DNA from: Polynucleobacter meluiroseus
GTDB lineage: Bacteria > Verrucomicrobiota > Verrucomicrobiia > Opitutales > UBA953
NCBI GenBank assembly: GCA_943323725.2
Contig: CALPIW020000112.1
Location: 1 to 5,780, forward strand
Length of the DNA stretch: 5,780 nucleotides
Reading direction: 5' to 3'
The position numbers were made by a program, and so were the translations under genes. Below are positions 1-4,456 of the stretch, piece by piece. How positions within the stretch are numbered: the first letter of the stretch is position 1; each line of letters starts with the position of its first letter. Below the pieces are notes generated by a model. That model searched no databases. It was given only the letters and a program-made list of their open reading frames with translations, and had not been told where the DNA came from.

Positions 1-398
1 GAGATCATGCCCGGGGCGACGGCCTGCGACGTGAAGAAAGTGCCGCGGAGATTGGTATCGAGGACCATGTTCCAATCGTCCCAGGTGACCTCGAGGGCGG
101 GCTTGCGCGCGTTGCAGCCGGCATTGTTCACGAGGATGTCGATGCGGCCCATCTGCTTCTCCACTTCGGCCACGGCGGACTTGATGCTGGCATGATCCCG
201 GACGTCGAGGTCGACACCGCACGTGCGGCGGCCAAGTGCCTCGATCTCCTTACGGAACGGAGCGAGCTTGGACGCGTCGCGGCTCGACATCGCGATGTCG
301 GCGCCGGCCTGCGCGAGGGCGCGGGCGAAGTATTGGCCGAGGCCGCGGCTGGTACCGGTGATGAAGGCGACCTTGCCGGTGAGATCGAAGAAAGCCAT
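1..398 (-). CDS. SDR-family NAD(P)-dependent oxidoreductase, partial (C-terminus outside window)
   Basis: This gene encodes a short-chain dehydrogenase/reductase, a cytoplasmic enzyme that oxidises an alcohol or reduces a ketone using NAD(P). The 132 visible residues begin MAFFDLTGKVAFITG. The cofactor motif TGTSRGLG spans residues 14-21, the NNAG motif 91-94, and N116 in DTNLRGTFF is the conserved catalytic-tetrad Asn. S39-R40 after the second beta strand would favour NADP(H), by family rules. The catalytic Ser and the YxxxK pair lie beyond the left edge and cannot be checked. The overall wording resembles gluconate 5-dehydrogenase-like sugar SDRs, but the substrate is not determined. The ATG at 398-396 is chosen because it gives the usual short N-terminus before the Rossmann strand. 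It follows the stop codon of the upstream dehydrogenase by 12 AT-rich bases with no Shine-Dalgarno motif, so the two genes are probably co-transcribed. Confidence 0.9.
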   Translation of the reverse strand, partial: MAFFDLTGKVAFITGTSRGLGQYFARALAQAGADIAMSSRDASKLAPFRKEIEALGRRTCGVDLDVRDHASIKSAVAEVEKQMGRIDILVNNAGCNARKPALEVTWDDWNMVLDTNLRGTFFTSQAVAPGMI

Positions 399-410
399 TG
401 TTTTTATTGG

Positions 411-1451
411 TCAGGATTGAGGCGCGAGGATGACCTTCATGACGCCGGGGGCGCCCGCGTAGAGCTTGGCGAACCAGTCGGCCCCCTGCTCGAGCGGAGC
501 GACGGCGGAGATGATCTTGTCGACCTTGATCTGCTTGGAAGCGAGGAGCTCGATGCAGCGCGGAATCTCACCGGCCGAGGCGCACGAACCCTGCAGGCGG
601 AGCTGGCGGGTGACGACGACCTGGAGCGGGAGCTCGGTCTTCGGGGAGAGGTTTCCGACGAGCGTGACGGTGCCGCCTTTGCGCACGGCGTGGATCGCGG
701 AGAGGACCGTGGCGTTGAGGCCGACGCACTCGAACGCGGCGTCGGCACCCTGCCCTTTGGTGAGCGACTTGACGTATTCGGTGAGGTCGCCACCGGTCTT
801 GGGATTGAAGCTATGGGTGGCTCCGAGTTCCTGGGCCACGGCGAGGCGCGAGTCCTCGGTGTCGACGGCGATGACCTGCGCGAAACCGGCGATTTTAGCG
901 GCTTGGAGCGTGAGCAGTCCGATCATGCCGGTGCCGACGACGACGGCGGTGTCGCCCGGGGCGACGGGGGTGAGGCGGACGGCGTGCACGCCCACGGAGA
1001 CGGCCTCGATCATGGCGGCTTCGGCGAAACCGAGCGCGTCGGGTAGCTTGTGCAAGATGCGGGCGGGGACGGTCACGAACTCGGCGAAGGCGCCGTGACG
1101 GCGGTAGTCGCCGCAGGAGACGCCGAGGACTTGGCGGTTGTCGCAGAGGTTCACGTCGCCGCGCTTGCAGTGGACGCACTCGCCGCAGAAGACCGTGGAA
1201 TCAAAGGTGACGCGGTCGCCCGGGGCGAAGCCCTTCACCTGGGCGCCGACGCCCGTGATGACGCCCGCAGCCTCGTGGCCCATGACGAGCGGCGGAATGC
1301 GGCGGCCCGTGGAGCCGTCGTAACCATGGATGTCCGAACCGCAGATTCCGCAGGCGCGGACCTGGATCAGGACGTCTTCGGGACCGCAGACCGGATCGGC
1401 CACGTCCACGTAGGCCATCTTCTTATATTCGGTGAGGAGCAGGGCTTTCAC
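411..1451 (-). CDS. Zinc-dependent medium-chain alcohol/polyol dehydrogenase
   Basis: This is a complete 346-residue MDR-family dehydrogenase of the sorbitol/threonine/galactitol-phosphate type, predicted to oxidise a secondary hydroxyl of a sugar or polyol with NAD+ in the cytoplasm. The GroES-like domain carries catalytic-zinc ligands C37 (in CGICGSD), H59-E60 (in GHEAAG) and probably E149. The structural-zinc lobe has C89, C92, C95 and C103 with canonical spacing. The Rossmann domain has GTGMIG at 173-178, and D197 at the end of the second strand favours NAD+ over NADP+. Close relatives usually have EP where this has E149-A150. The start is taken as the GTG at 1451-1449, which gives the family's typical KALLLTEYKK beginning. 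An ATG 65 codons upstream would add low-complexity sequence read from intergenic repeats, and an ATG at codon 12 would remove the first beta strand. The region upstream is pyrimidine-rich with no Shine-Dalgarno motif. It is the first gene of a probable two-gene operon with the SDR. The exact substrate is unknown. Confidence 0.92.
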   Translation of the reverse strand: MKALLLTEYKKMAYVDVADPVCGPEDVLIQVRACGICGSDIHGYDGSTGRRIPPLVMGHEAAGVITGVGAQVKGFAPGDRVTFDSTVFCGECVHCKRGDVNLCDNRQVLGVSCGDYRRHGAFAEFVTVPARILHKLPDALGFAEAAMIEAVSVGVHAVRLTPVAPGDTAVVVGTGMIGLLTLQAAKIAGFAQVIAVDTEDSRLAVAQELGATHSFNPKTGGDLTEYVKSLTKGQGADAAFECVGLNATVLSAIHAVRKGGTVTLVGNLSPKTELPLQVVVTRQLRLQGSCASAGEIPRCIELLASKQIKVDKIISAVAPLEQGADWFAKLYAGAPGVMKVILAPQS

Positions 1452-1497
1452 GAAGGGAGAGGAAGGAGGGTTTTGGGGAGGGGGGCAAGACAAGGAG

Positions 1498-1555
1498 GGC
1501 AGAGTCGATGACAGATGACGGATGGCTGAGTCGATGACAGAGGACAGAGGGCAGA
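1498..1555 (-). repeat. Heptad-periodic short tandem repeat upstream of the dehydrogenase
   Basis: Read on the minus strand, this stretch contains imperfect 7-base units such as TCTGCCC, TCTGTCC and TCTGTCA, followed by CGTCATC and TGTCATC. A direct repeat of GAGTCGATGACAGA (plus-strand reading) lies at 1502-1515 and 1528-1541. Bases 1524-1549 (minus) match 23 of 26 positions at 4431-4456 (plus), just upstream of the sulfatase start. The 7-base period resembles the short tandemly repeated sequences known from cyanobacteria, but a relationship is not shown. Function is unknown. Confidence 0.6.
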
Positions 1556-1564
1556 ATCGATTAA

Positions 1565-1618
1565 TCTCGGCCCCGAACCTGAACCTGATGACCCGTGCCT
1601 GGATCCTGATGGCCGAGA
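1565..1618. repeat. Inverted repeat with 8-bp perfect arms
   Basis: TCTCGGCC at 1565-1572 is the exact reverse complement of GGCCGAGA at 1611-1618. The 38-base interior is made of imperfect units ending CCTG at 6-7 base spacing. It could form a cruciform or an RNA stem in the dehydrogenase leader. No U-tract follows on either strand, so it is not a standard terminator. Confidence 0.5.
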
Positions 1619-1640
1619 CCTGAAAATGCGCGCCCCAGTC

Positions 1641-1718
1641 AATCATCCGGTTTCCGGTCTCCCCTTGCTCGCTGATTTTCCCAACCGCTATCCGCTAACC
1701 GCCAACCGCTATCACCTC
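1641..1718 (-). repeat. 78-bp interspersed repeat, copy 1 (inverted)
   Basis: This is the reverse complement of 4121-4197, with four substitutions and one single-base indel over 78 bases by eye. Read on the minus strand it starts with four 7-base units of the type WTRGCGG and ends with GGGAGACCGGAAACCGG and GATGATT. It lies about 190 bases upstream of the dehydrogenase start and reads toward that gene. A degraded third copy is near 2860-2908. It has no coding capacity and no target-site duplication that I can see. Confidence 0.85.
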
Positions 1719-1766
1719 ACTTGAGAAACATTTGCCTCCGCTCGGCCCCCGCCCTACCCCTTCCGC

Positions 1767-2729
1767 ATGAAGTTCCTCCCCGCCTTCTTACTCTCCGTCC
1801 TGACCGCCTTCGCCGCCGAGGGCCCGAAGCAGTCCATCGAGAAACTCGATCCGGCGCTCGACGCCCTGCTCGCAAGCGACGCCCAGATCGAGACCATCTC
1901 GAACGGAGGCTATACCTGGTCCGAAGGCCCGGCTTGGTATAAGGGACGCGTCGTCTTCTCCGATGTCCCCAACAACGTCGCCTACCAGTGGATCGAAGGC
2001 GATGCGGTCGCCTCCGTCTTCCTCAAGCCGAGCGGCACCGATGAGGCTTCGCCGAACCAGGGCTCCAACGGCCTCGCGGTCGACGGCGAAGGCCGCCTCC
2101 TGCTCTGCCAGCACGGCTCGCGCCGCGTCGCCCGCCTCGGTGGCGACGGCAAGTTCGTGCCGCTTGCGACCAAGAACCACGAAGGAGTGCGCTTCAACAG
2201 CCCGAACGATCTTTGCGTGGCCAAGGATGGCGCGATCTACTTCACCGATCCGACCTACGGCTTGCCGAAAAGCGAGAAGTCCGAGACCCCGTACCACGGC
2301 GTCTACAAGCTCGCGACCGACGGCAAGGTCACCCTCGTGACCAAGGAAATCCAGTGGCCGAACGGCATCGCCCTGAGCCTCGACCAGAAGTCCCTCTATC
2401 TCGCGGTCTCCGATGGCAAGAACCCGCGCGTGGCCACCTGCGCCCTTGATGGCTCCGGCCTGCGCGACGTCTTCCTCGCCGCCGCTCTGAAGAGCAAGGA
2501 ACGCGCCGGCGGGTGCGACGGTCTGAGGCTCGACGCCAAGGGCAACATCTGGACCACCGGCCCCGGCGGCGTGCTCATCCTCTCGCCGGAAGGCAAGCAC
2601 CTCGGCTCGATCCTCTGCGGCCAAGCCACGGCGAACCTCACCTGGGGCGACGACGGCCACACCCTCTACATCACGTCCAAGGACCGGCTCCTGCGTGTGA
2701 AGACGAAGGTCAAAGGCGCGGGTTTCTGA
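1767..2729 (+). CDS. Secreted SMP-30/gluconolactonase-family lactonase
   Basis: This 320-residue protein belongs to the SMP-30/gluconolactonase/LRE family, six-bladed beta-propellers that hydrolyse sugar lactones to aldonic acids using one divalent metal. A signal peptide is visible: K2 then a hydrophobic run (residues 3-16), with probable cleavage near FAA-EG, so the enzyme should act outside the cytoplasm. Family metal/active-site positions are present: E53 in WSEGPAW, N147 in NSPNDLCV, N199 in WPNGIALS and D251 in GGCDGLRLD. The FTDPTYG motif at 159-165 is typical. Length is normal for the family plus a leader. The ATG at 1767 is chosen because it starts directly at the signal peptide; it is preceded by CCCTACCCCTTCCGC, with no Shine-Dalgarno motif. 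It stands divergent from the dehydrogenase operon. The first hairpin of a structured repeat begins within about 10 bases of its stop codon. The true lactone substrate is unknown, and gluconolactone is only a family default. Confidence 0.9.
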   Translation: MKFLPAFLLSVLTAFAAEGPKQSIEKLDPALDALLASDAQIETISNGGYTWSEGPAWYKGRVVFSDVPNNVAYQWIEGDAVASVFLKPSGTDEASPNQGSNGLAVDGEGRLLLCQHGSRRVARLGGDGKFVPLATKNHEGVRFNSPNDLCVAKDGAIYFTDPTYGLPKSEKSETPYHGVYKLATDGKVTLVTKEIQWPNGIALSLDQKSLYLAVSDGKNPRVATCALDGSGLRDVFLAAALKSKERAGGCDGLRLDAKGNIWTTGPGGVLILSPEGKHLGSILCGQATANLTWGDDGHTLYITSKDRLLRVKTKVKGAGF

Positions 2730-2731
2730 AC

Positions 2732-2850
2732 CCAAGGTAGGGGCACGATTTATCGTGCCCTCTGCTTTGGAGTGCGCGGCGAAGCCACGCCCCTACCCTC
2801 GGCCGCCCTGCGGCGGCCATCCGGTTGAGCGAGGGCGCTCAACCCTAACC
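2732..2850 (+). repeat. 119-bp composite structured repeat, copy 1
   Basis: This matches 4223-4341 over 119 bases without gaps, with 10 substitutions by eye. It contains in order: hairpin 2741-2760 (GGGCACGAT/ATCGTGCCC), hairpin 2774-2790, hairpin 2801-2818 (GGCCGCC, loop CTGC, GGCGGCC) and hairpin 2823-2844 (GGTTGAGC/GCTCAACC). It starts three bases after the lactonase stop codon. The first two hairpins form the REPIN-like unit annotated separately. The last hairpin is perfect here, but its expected foot reads TTAG instead of GTAG on the minus strand, while copy 2 keeps GTAG and has one stem mismatch. It may act as a 3' mRNA stabiliser or weak terminator, but no U-tract is present. Confidence 0.9.
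2737..2796. mobile_element. REPIN-like element, copy 1 (two inverted GTAG-footed hairpins)
   Basis: GTAG at 2737-2740 directly precedes a 9-bp-stem hairpin at 2741-2760 on the plus strand. On the minus strand GTAG at 2796-2793 precedes, after GG, a hairpin with GCGTGGC (2790-2784), loop TTC and GCCGCGC (2780-2774), with one G-T pair. A 13-base linker separates the two. Two REP sequences in inverted orientation, each with a 5' GTAG foot, is the architecture of REPINs mobilised by RAYT (TnpA-REP, Y1/HUH) transposases. No RAYT gene is in the window, so mobilisation is inferred. The outer ends can also pair with each other (GGTAGGGGC with GCCCCTACC). Confidence 0.65.
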
Positions 2851-2859
2851 ATGAAAGGT

Positions 2860-2908
2860 GTTAGCGGATGGGAATACAGTCGAGCGAAGGGAGACCGGAA
2901 ACCAGGAA
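2860..2908 (+). repeat. 78-bp interspersed repeat, degraded third copy
   Basis: The stretch aligns to the 3' part of the 78-bp repeat: TTAGCGGA then TGGGAA, followed after divergent bases by GGGAGACCGGAAACC, which is common to all three copies. Relative to copy 1 it lacks exactly one 7-base unit (TAGCGGT) between TTAGCGGA and TGGGA, and the earlier heptads are absent. Orientation is the same as copy 2, reading toward the gene downstream. Confidence 0.65.
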
Positions 2909-2929
2909 ACTTCGCCGAAATTCCGATAC

Positions 2930-2996
2930 GGACATGCCCATAGTCGGGTAAGTTGACCCCTTTCAGATTGGCAACCTTTCGGGGCGAGGTATGTCC
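2930..2996 (+). promoter_or_regulatory. Possible structured 5' leader of the PmoA/DUF6807 gene
   Basis: GGACATGCC at 2930-2938 can pair with GGTATGTCC at 2988-2996 as a 9-bp stem with one G-U pair, closing a 49-base interior. Inside, GGGT (2946-2949) can pair with ACCC (2956-2959), or CCCC (2957-2960) with GGGG (2981-2984). TTGGC at 2968-2972 can also pair with GCCAA at 3001-3005, immediately before the start codon, giving an alternative fold that covers the start region. I recognise no known riboswitch consensus. Stems of this size can occur by chance in GC-rich DNA, so this is a tentative call. Confidence 0.3.
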
Positions 2997-3009
2997 TAAA
3001 GCCAACCCC

Positions 3010-4059
3010 ATGAAGCACCCCCTCGCCCTCCTCGCCCTCCTCGCCGCGTTCGGCCAAGCCGCCGTCGCCCAGGAAGTAAAGCTCGTCGAACAGAAGGACA
3101 AGCAGCAGATCGACGTGCTCGTCGACGGCCAGCCCTTCACCTCCTACGTCTACTGGTCCAACCAGAAGAAGCCCCTGCTCTCCCCGCTGCGCACCGCGCA
3201 GGGCAACATCTTCACCCGCGGCTTCCCGCTCGAGAAGATCGCCGGCGAGCGCACCGACCACCCGCACCACATCGCTTCGTGGTTCAACTACGGCGACGTC
3301 AACGGCACCGACTTCTGGAACTCCCCGCCCGAAGGCTTCAGCCACAAGGGCAAGATGCCCTACGGCGCGGTGAAGCATAAGAGCATCAAGACGATCAACG
3401 GCGGCAACGGCGCCGCGACCCTCGAAGTCTCTTCGGATTGGATCATGGCCGACGGCTCCAAGGTGCTCCAGCAGGACGAGACCCTCGTCTTCCGCGCCGC
3501 CAAGGACCTCCGCATCATCGACCGCATCATCACCCTCACCGCCCAAGACAAGGACGCCGTCTTCCATGACTCCAAGGAAGGCGCCATCGCCATCCGCGTG
3601 ACCCGCGCCCTCGAAGAGCCTTCCACCAAGCCCGAGATCTTCACCGACGCGGCCGGCATCCCGACCACCGTCGCCAAACTCGATAACACCGGCGTCAACG
3701 GCGTCTACCTGAGCAGCGAAGGCGCCGTCGGCGAGAAGGACGCCTGGAGCACGCGCGCCAAGTGGATGACCCTCTCCGGCAACGTCCGCGGCGAAGACGT
3801 CTGCGTCGGCATCTTCGACCACCCGAAGAACGTCACCTACCCGACCTACTGGCATTGCCGCGGCTACGGCCTCTTCGCTGCCAATCCGTTCGGCGCCAAG
3901 GAATTCCCCAAGGGCAACCCGTCCAAGAAAGAGCTCAACTTCACGCTCAAGGCCGGCCAATCCGAGACCTTCCGCTTCCGCATCCTGATCCACAGCGGCA
4001 AGTTGGACGCCGCGCAGACCGAAGCGCAGTATCAGCAGTTCCTGAAGGATGTGAAGTGA
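3010..4059 (+). CDS. Secreted PmoA-like / DUF6807 family protein
   Basis: This 349-residue protein belongs to the family catalogued as 'PmoA' (PF14100, now also DUF6807), which is common in polysaccharide-degrading Verrucomicrobiota, Planctomycetota and Bacteroidota. Despite the database name it bears no resemblance to the membrane-bound particulate methane monooxygenase subunit. A signal peptide is visible (residues 1-20, cleavage after AVA before QE), placing it in the periplasm or outside. Family marks are the region around PLLSPLRTAQG (55-65), TRGFP (69-73) and the His-rich GERTDHPHH (79-87), followed by WFNYGDVNGTDFW (91-103). Another conserved-looking stretch, FDHPKN through YWHCRGYG, starts near residue 269. 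The clustered histidines and acids suggest metal or carbohydrate binding, which is inference only. The ATG at 3010 is preferred over an in-frame ATG at 2953 because it starts exactly at the signal peptide. CCAACCCC precedes it, with no Shine-Dalgarno motif. A strong terminator follows. The reaction catalysed is not known to me. Confidence 0.87.
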   Translation: MKHPLALLALLAAFGQAAVAQEVKLVEQKDKQQIDVLVDGQPFTSYVYWSNQKKPLLSPLRTAQGNIFTRGFPLEKIAGERTDHPHHIASWFNYGDVNGTDFWNSPPEGFSHKGKMPYGAVKHKSIKTINGGNGAATLEVSSDWIMADGSKVLQQDETLVFRAAKDLRIIDRIITLTAQDKDAVFHDSKEGAIAIRVTRALEEPSTKPEIFTDAAGIPTTVAKLDNTGVNGVYLSSEGAVGEKDAWSTRAKWMTLSGNVRGEDVCVGIFDHPKNVTYPTYWHCRGYGLFAANPFGAKEFPKGNPSKKELNFTLKAGQSETFRFRILIHSGKLDAAQTEAQYQQFLKDVK

Positions 4060-4081
4060 GCGCGTAAGGGCGCGAACGAAC

Positions 4082-4109
4082 AAGGGGCCGTCAGGCCCCT
4101 TTTTTGTTT
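4082..4109 (+). terminator. Rho-independent terminator after the PmoA/DUF6807 gene
   Basis: AAGGGGCC (4082-4089), loop GTCA and GGCCCCTT (4094-4101) form an 8-bp perfect stem followed by a T-run through 4105 and TTT at 4107-4109. It begins 23 bases after the stop codon. It separates the PmoA/DUF6807 transcript from the sulfatase gene, so the latter probably has its own promoter. Confidence 0.93.
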
Positions 4110-4120
4110 GGGGATAATAA

Positions 4121-4197
4121 GAGGTGGTAGCGGGTAGCGGTTGGCGGATAGCGGTTGGGAAAATCAGCGACAAGGGGAGACCGGAAACCGGATGATT
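4121..4197 (+). repeat. 78-bp interspersed repeat, copy 2
   Basis: This is the reverse complement of 1641-1718 with four substitutions and a one-base indel. It opens with imperfect heptads (GTAGCGG twice, then TTGGCGG and ATAGCGG) and ends with GGGAGACCGGAAACCGG. It follows the terminator by about 10 bases. Together with copy 1 it forms a distant inverted-repeat pair bracketing the lactonase and PmoA/DUF6807 genes. Confidence 0.85.
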
Positions 4198-4205
4198 GGT
4201 AAACA

Positions 4206-4223
4206 GTTCGCCGCAGGGCGAAC
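4206..4223. repeat. Short palindrome with 7-bp stem
   Basis: GTTCGCC (4206-4212), loop GCAG and GGCGAAC (4217-4223) form a perfect hairpin directly before the composite repeat copy 2. Its reverse complement has the same CTGC loop and CGCC/GGCG inner stem as the hairpins at 2801-2818 and 4292-4309, so these may be one hairpin family. It is absent before copy 1. Confidence 0.6.
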
Positions 4224-4341
4224 CAAGGTAGGGGCACGATTTATCGTGCCCTCAGTTTCGGAGGGCGCGGCGAAGCCACGCCCCTACCCTCGGCCGCCCT
4301 GCGGCGGCCACACGGTCGAGCAAGGTCGCTCAACCCTACCC
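4223..4341 (+). repeat. 119-bp composite structured repeat, copy 2
   Basis: This matches 2732-2850 without gaps (10 substitutions in 119). Its hairpins lie at the matching places: 4232-4251, 4265-4281, 4292-4309 and 4314-4335. The last one, read on the minus strand, has an intact GTAG foot at 4339-4336, then GGTTGAGC, a six-base loop and GCTCGACC with one mismatch. The element lies about 145 bases upstream of the sulfatase start, whereas copy 1 abuts the lactonase stop codon. The shared feature is therefore intergenic position rather than a fixed regulatory distance. Confidence 0.9.
4228..4287. mobile_element. REPIN-like element, copy 2
   Basis: This has the same 60-bp architecture as copy 1, with GTAG feet at 4228-4231 (plus) and 4287-4284 (minus), each followed by a hairpin. 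All four substitutions relative to copy 1 fall in the linker (positions matching 2763, 2765, 2768 and 2773), and feet and stems are identical. The REPIN identity rests on architecture; no RAYT transposase is in the window. Confidence 0.65.
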
Positions 4342-4353
4342 GATACACCTAGT

Positions 4354-4376
4354 TCAGCACGCAGTGCTGACCCTAC
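4354..4376 (-). repeat. Solitary GTAG-footed hairpin (REP-like)
   Basis: On the minus strand GTAG (4376-4373) is followed by GG and then TCAGCAC, loop TGC and GTGCTGA, a perfect 7-bp stem. It has the same foot-plus-hairpin layout as the REPIN halves but an unrelated stem sequence. It is present only here in the window. Confidence 0.55.
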
Positions 4377-4395
4377 CCAAGGCAGGCACTCCCCC

Positions 4396-4423
4396 GATAC
4401 TCGATACTCCATACTCGATACTC
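4396..4423 (+). repeat. Heptanucleotide tandem repeat (GATACTC) x4
   Basis: There are four contiguous 7-base units: GATACTC, GATACTC, CATACTC, GATACTC. Such an array can vary in copy number by slippage. It lies 64 bases before the sulfatase start, where a length change could alter promoter or leader spacing; that effect is inference. Confidence 0.9.
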
Positions 4424-4430
4424 TCGGCAT

Positions 4431-4456
4431 CTCTGTCCTCTGCCCTCGACCCAGCC
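4431..4456 (+). repeat. 26-base motif shared with the dehydrogenase leader
   Basis: This stretch begins CTCTGTCCTCTG and ends with CAGCC. It matches 1549-1524 on the minus strand at 23 of 26 positions and reads toward the downstream gene in both places, ending 30 bases before the sulfatase start and 72 bases before the dehydrogenase start. It is also heptad-periodic (TCTGTCC, TCTGCCC). It could be a shared leader element or simply the same repeat family. Confidence 0.6.

Larger units (their letters stand above)
1452..1766. other. Divergent intergenic spacer rich in repeats
   Basis: This 315-base spacer lies between the divergently transcribed dehydrogenase and lactonase genes, so it should hold promoters for both. 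I see no convincing -35/-10 pair on either strand; TTGAGA at 1721-1726 has no TATAAT-like partner at normal spacing. The spacer instead holds heptad-periodic repeat DNA (about 1494-1560), an inverted repeat (1565-1618) and one copy of the 78-bp interspersed repeat (1641-1718). It has no credible gene: the open frame across it on the minus strand is an upstream extension of the dehydrogenase frame without protein-like composition. Confidence 0.8.
2730..3009. other. Intergenic spacer with composite repeat and structured leader
   Basis: This 280-base spacer holds, in order, the 119-bp composite REP-like repeat, a degraded copy of the 78-bp repeat, and a potentially folded leader before the PmoA/DUF6807 gene. 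I find no clear sigma-70 promoter: TTGACC at 2953-2958 lacks a -10 box 16-18 bases downstream. Short open frames across the repeats (for example 2755-2943) are not credible genes. Confidence 0.7.

Noticed and set aside
192..1046. Plus-strand open frames opposite the SDR and dehydrogenase genes
   Set aside because: They are antisense shadows with composition typical of GC-rich reverse frames.
1452..1646. 65-codon N-terminal extension of the dehydrogenase from an upstream ATG
   Set aside because: The added sequence is translated repeat DNA and does not fit the family, whose N-terminus matches the GTG start at 1451.
1788..2735. Long minus-strand open frame (315 codons) across the lactonase gene
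   Set aside because: It is an antisense shadow of a well-supported lactonase in GC-rich DNA; its translation is Gly/Ala/Glu/Arg/Val-rich with no recognisable motif.
2755..2943. Small open frame in the repeat region after the lactonase
   Set aside because: It is translated from the composite repeat; a similar peptide arises from the second copy, so the resemblance reflects repeat DNA and not a protein family.
2953..2981. Sigma-70 promoter with TTGACC as -35
   Set aside because: No -10-like hexamer occurs 16-18 bases downstream.
2953..3009. Upstream ATG start for the PmoA/DUF6807 protein
   Set aside because: It would put 19 non-hydrophobic residues before a complete signal peptide starting at 3010.
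2845..4173. Long minus-strand open frame (442 codons) across the PmoA/DUF6807 gene
   Set aside because: It is antisense to a gene with clear family motifs and reads through the terminator and repeats.
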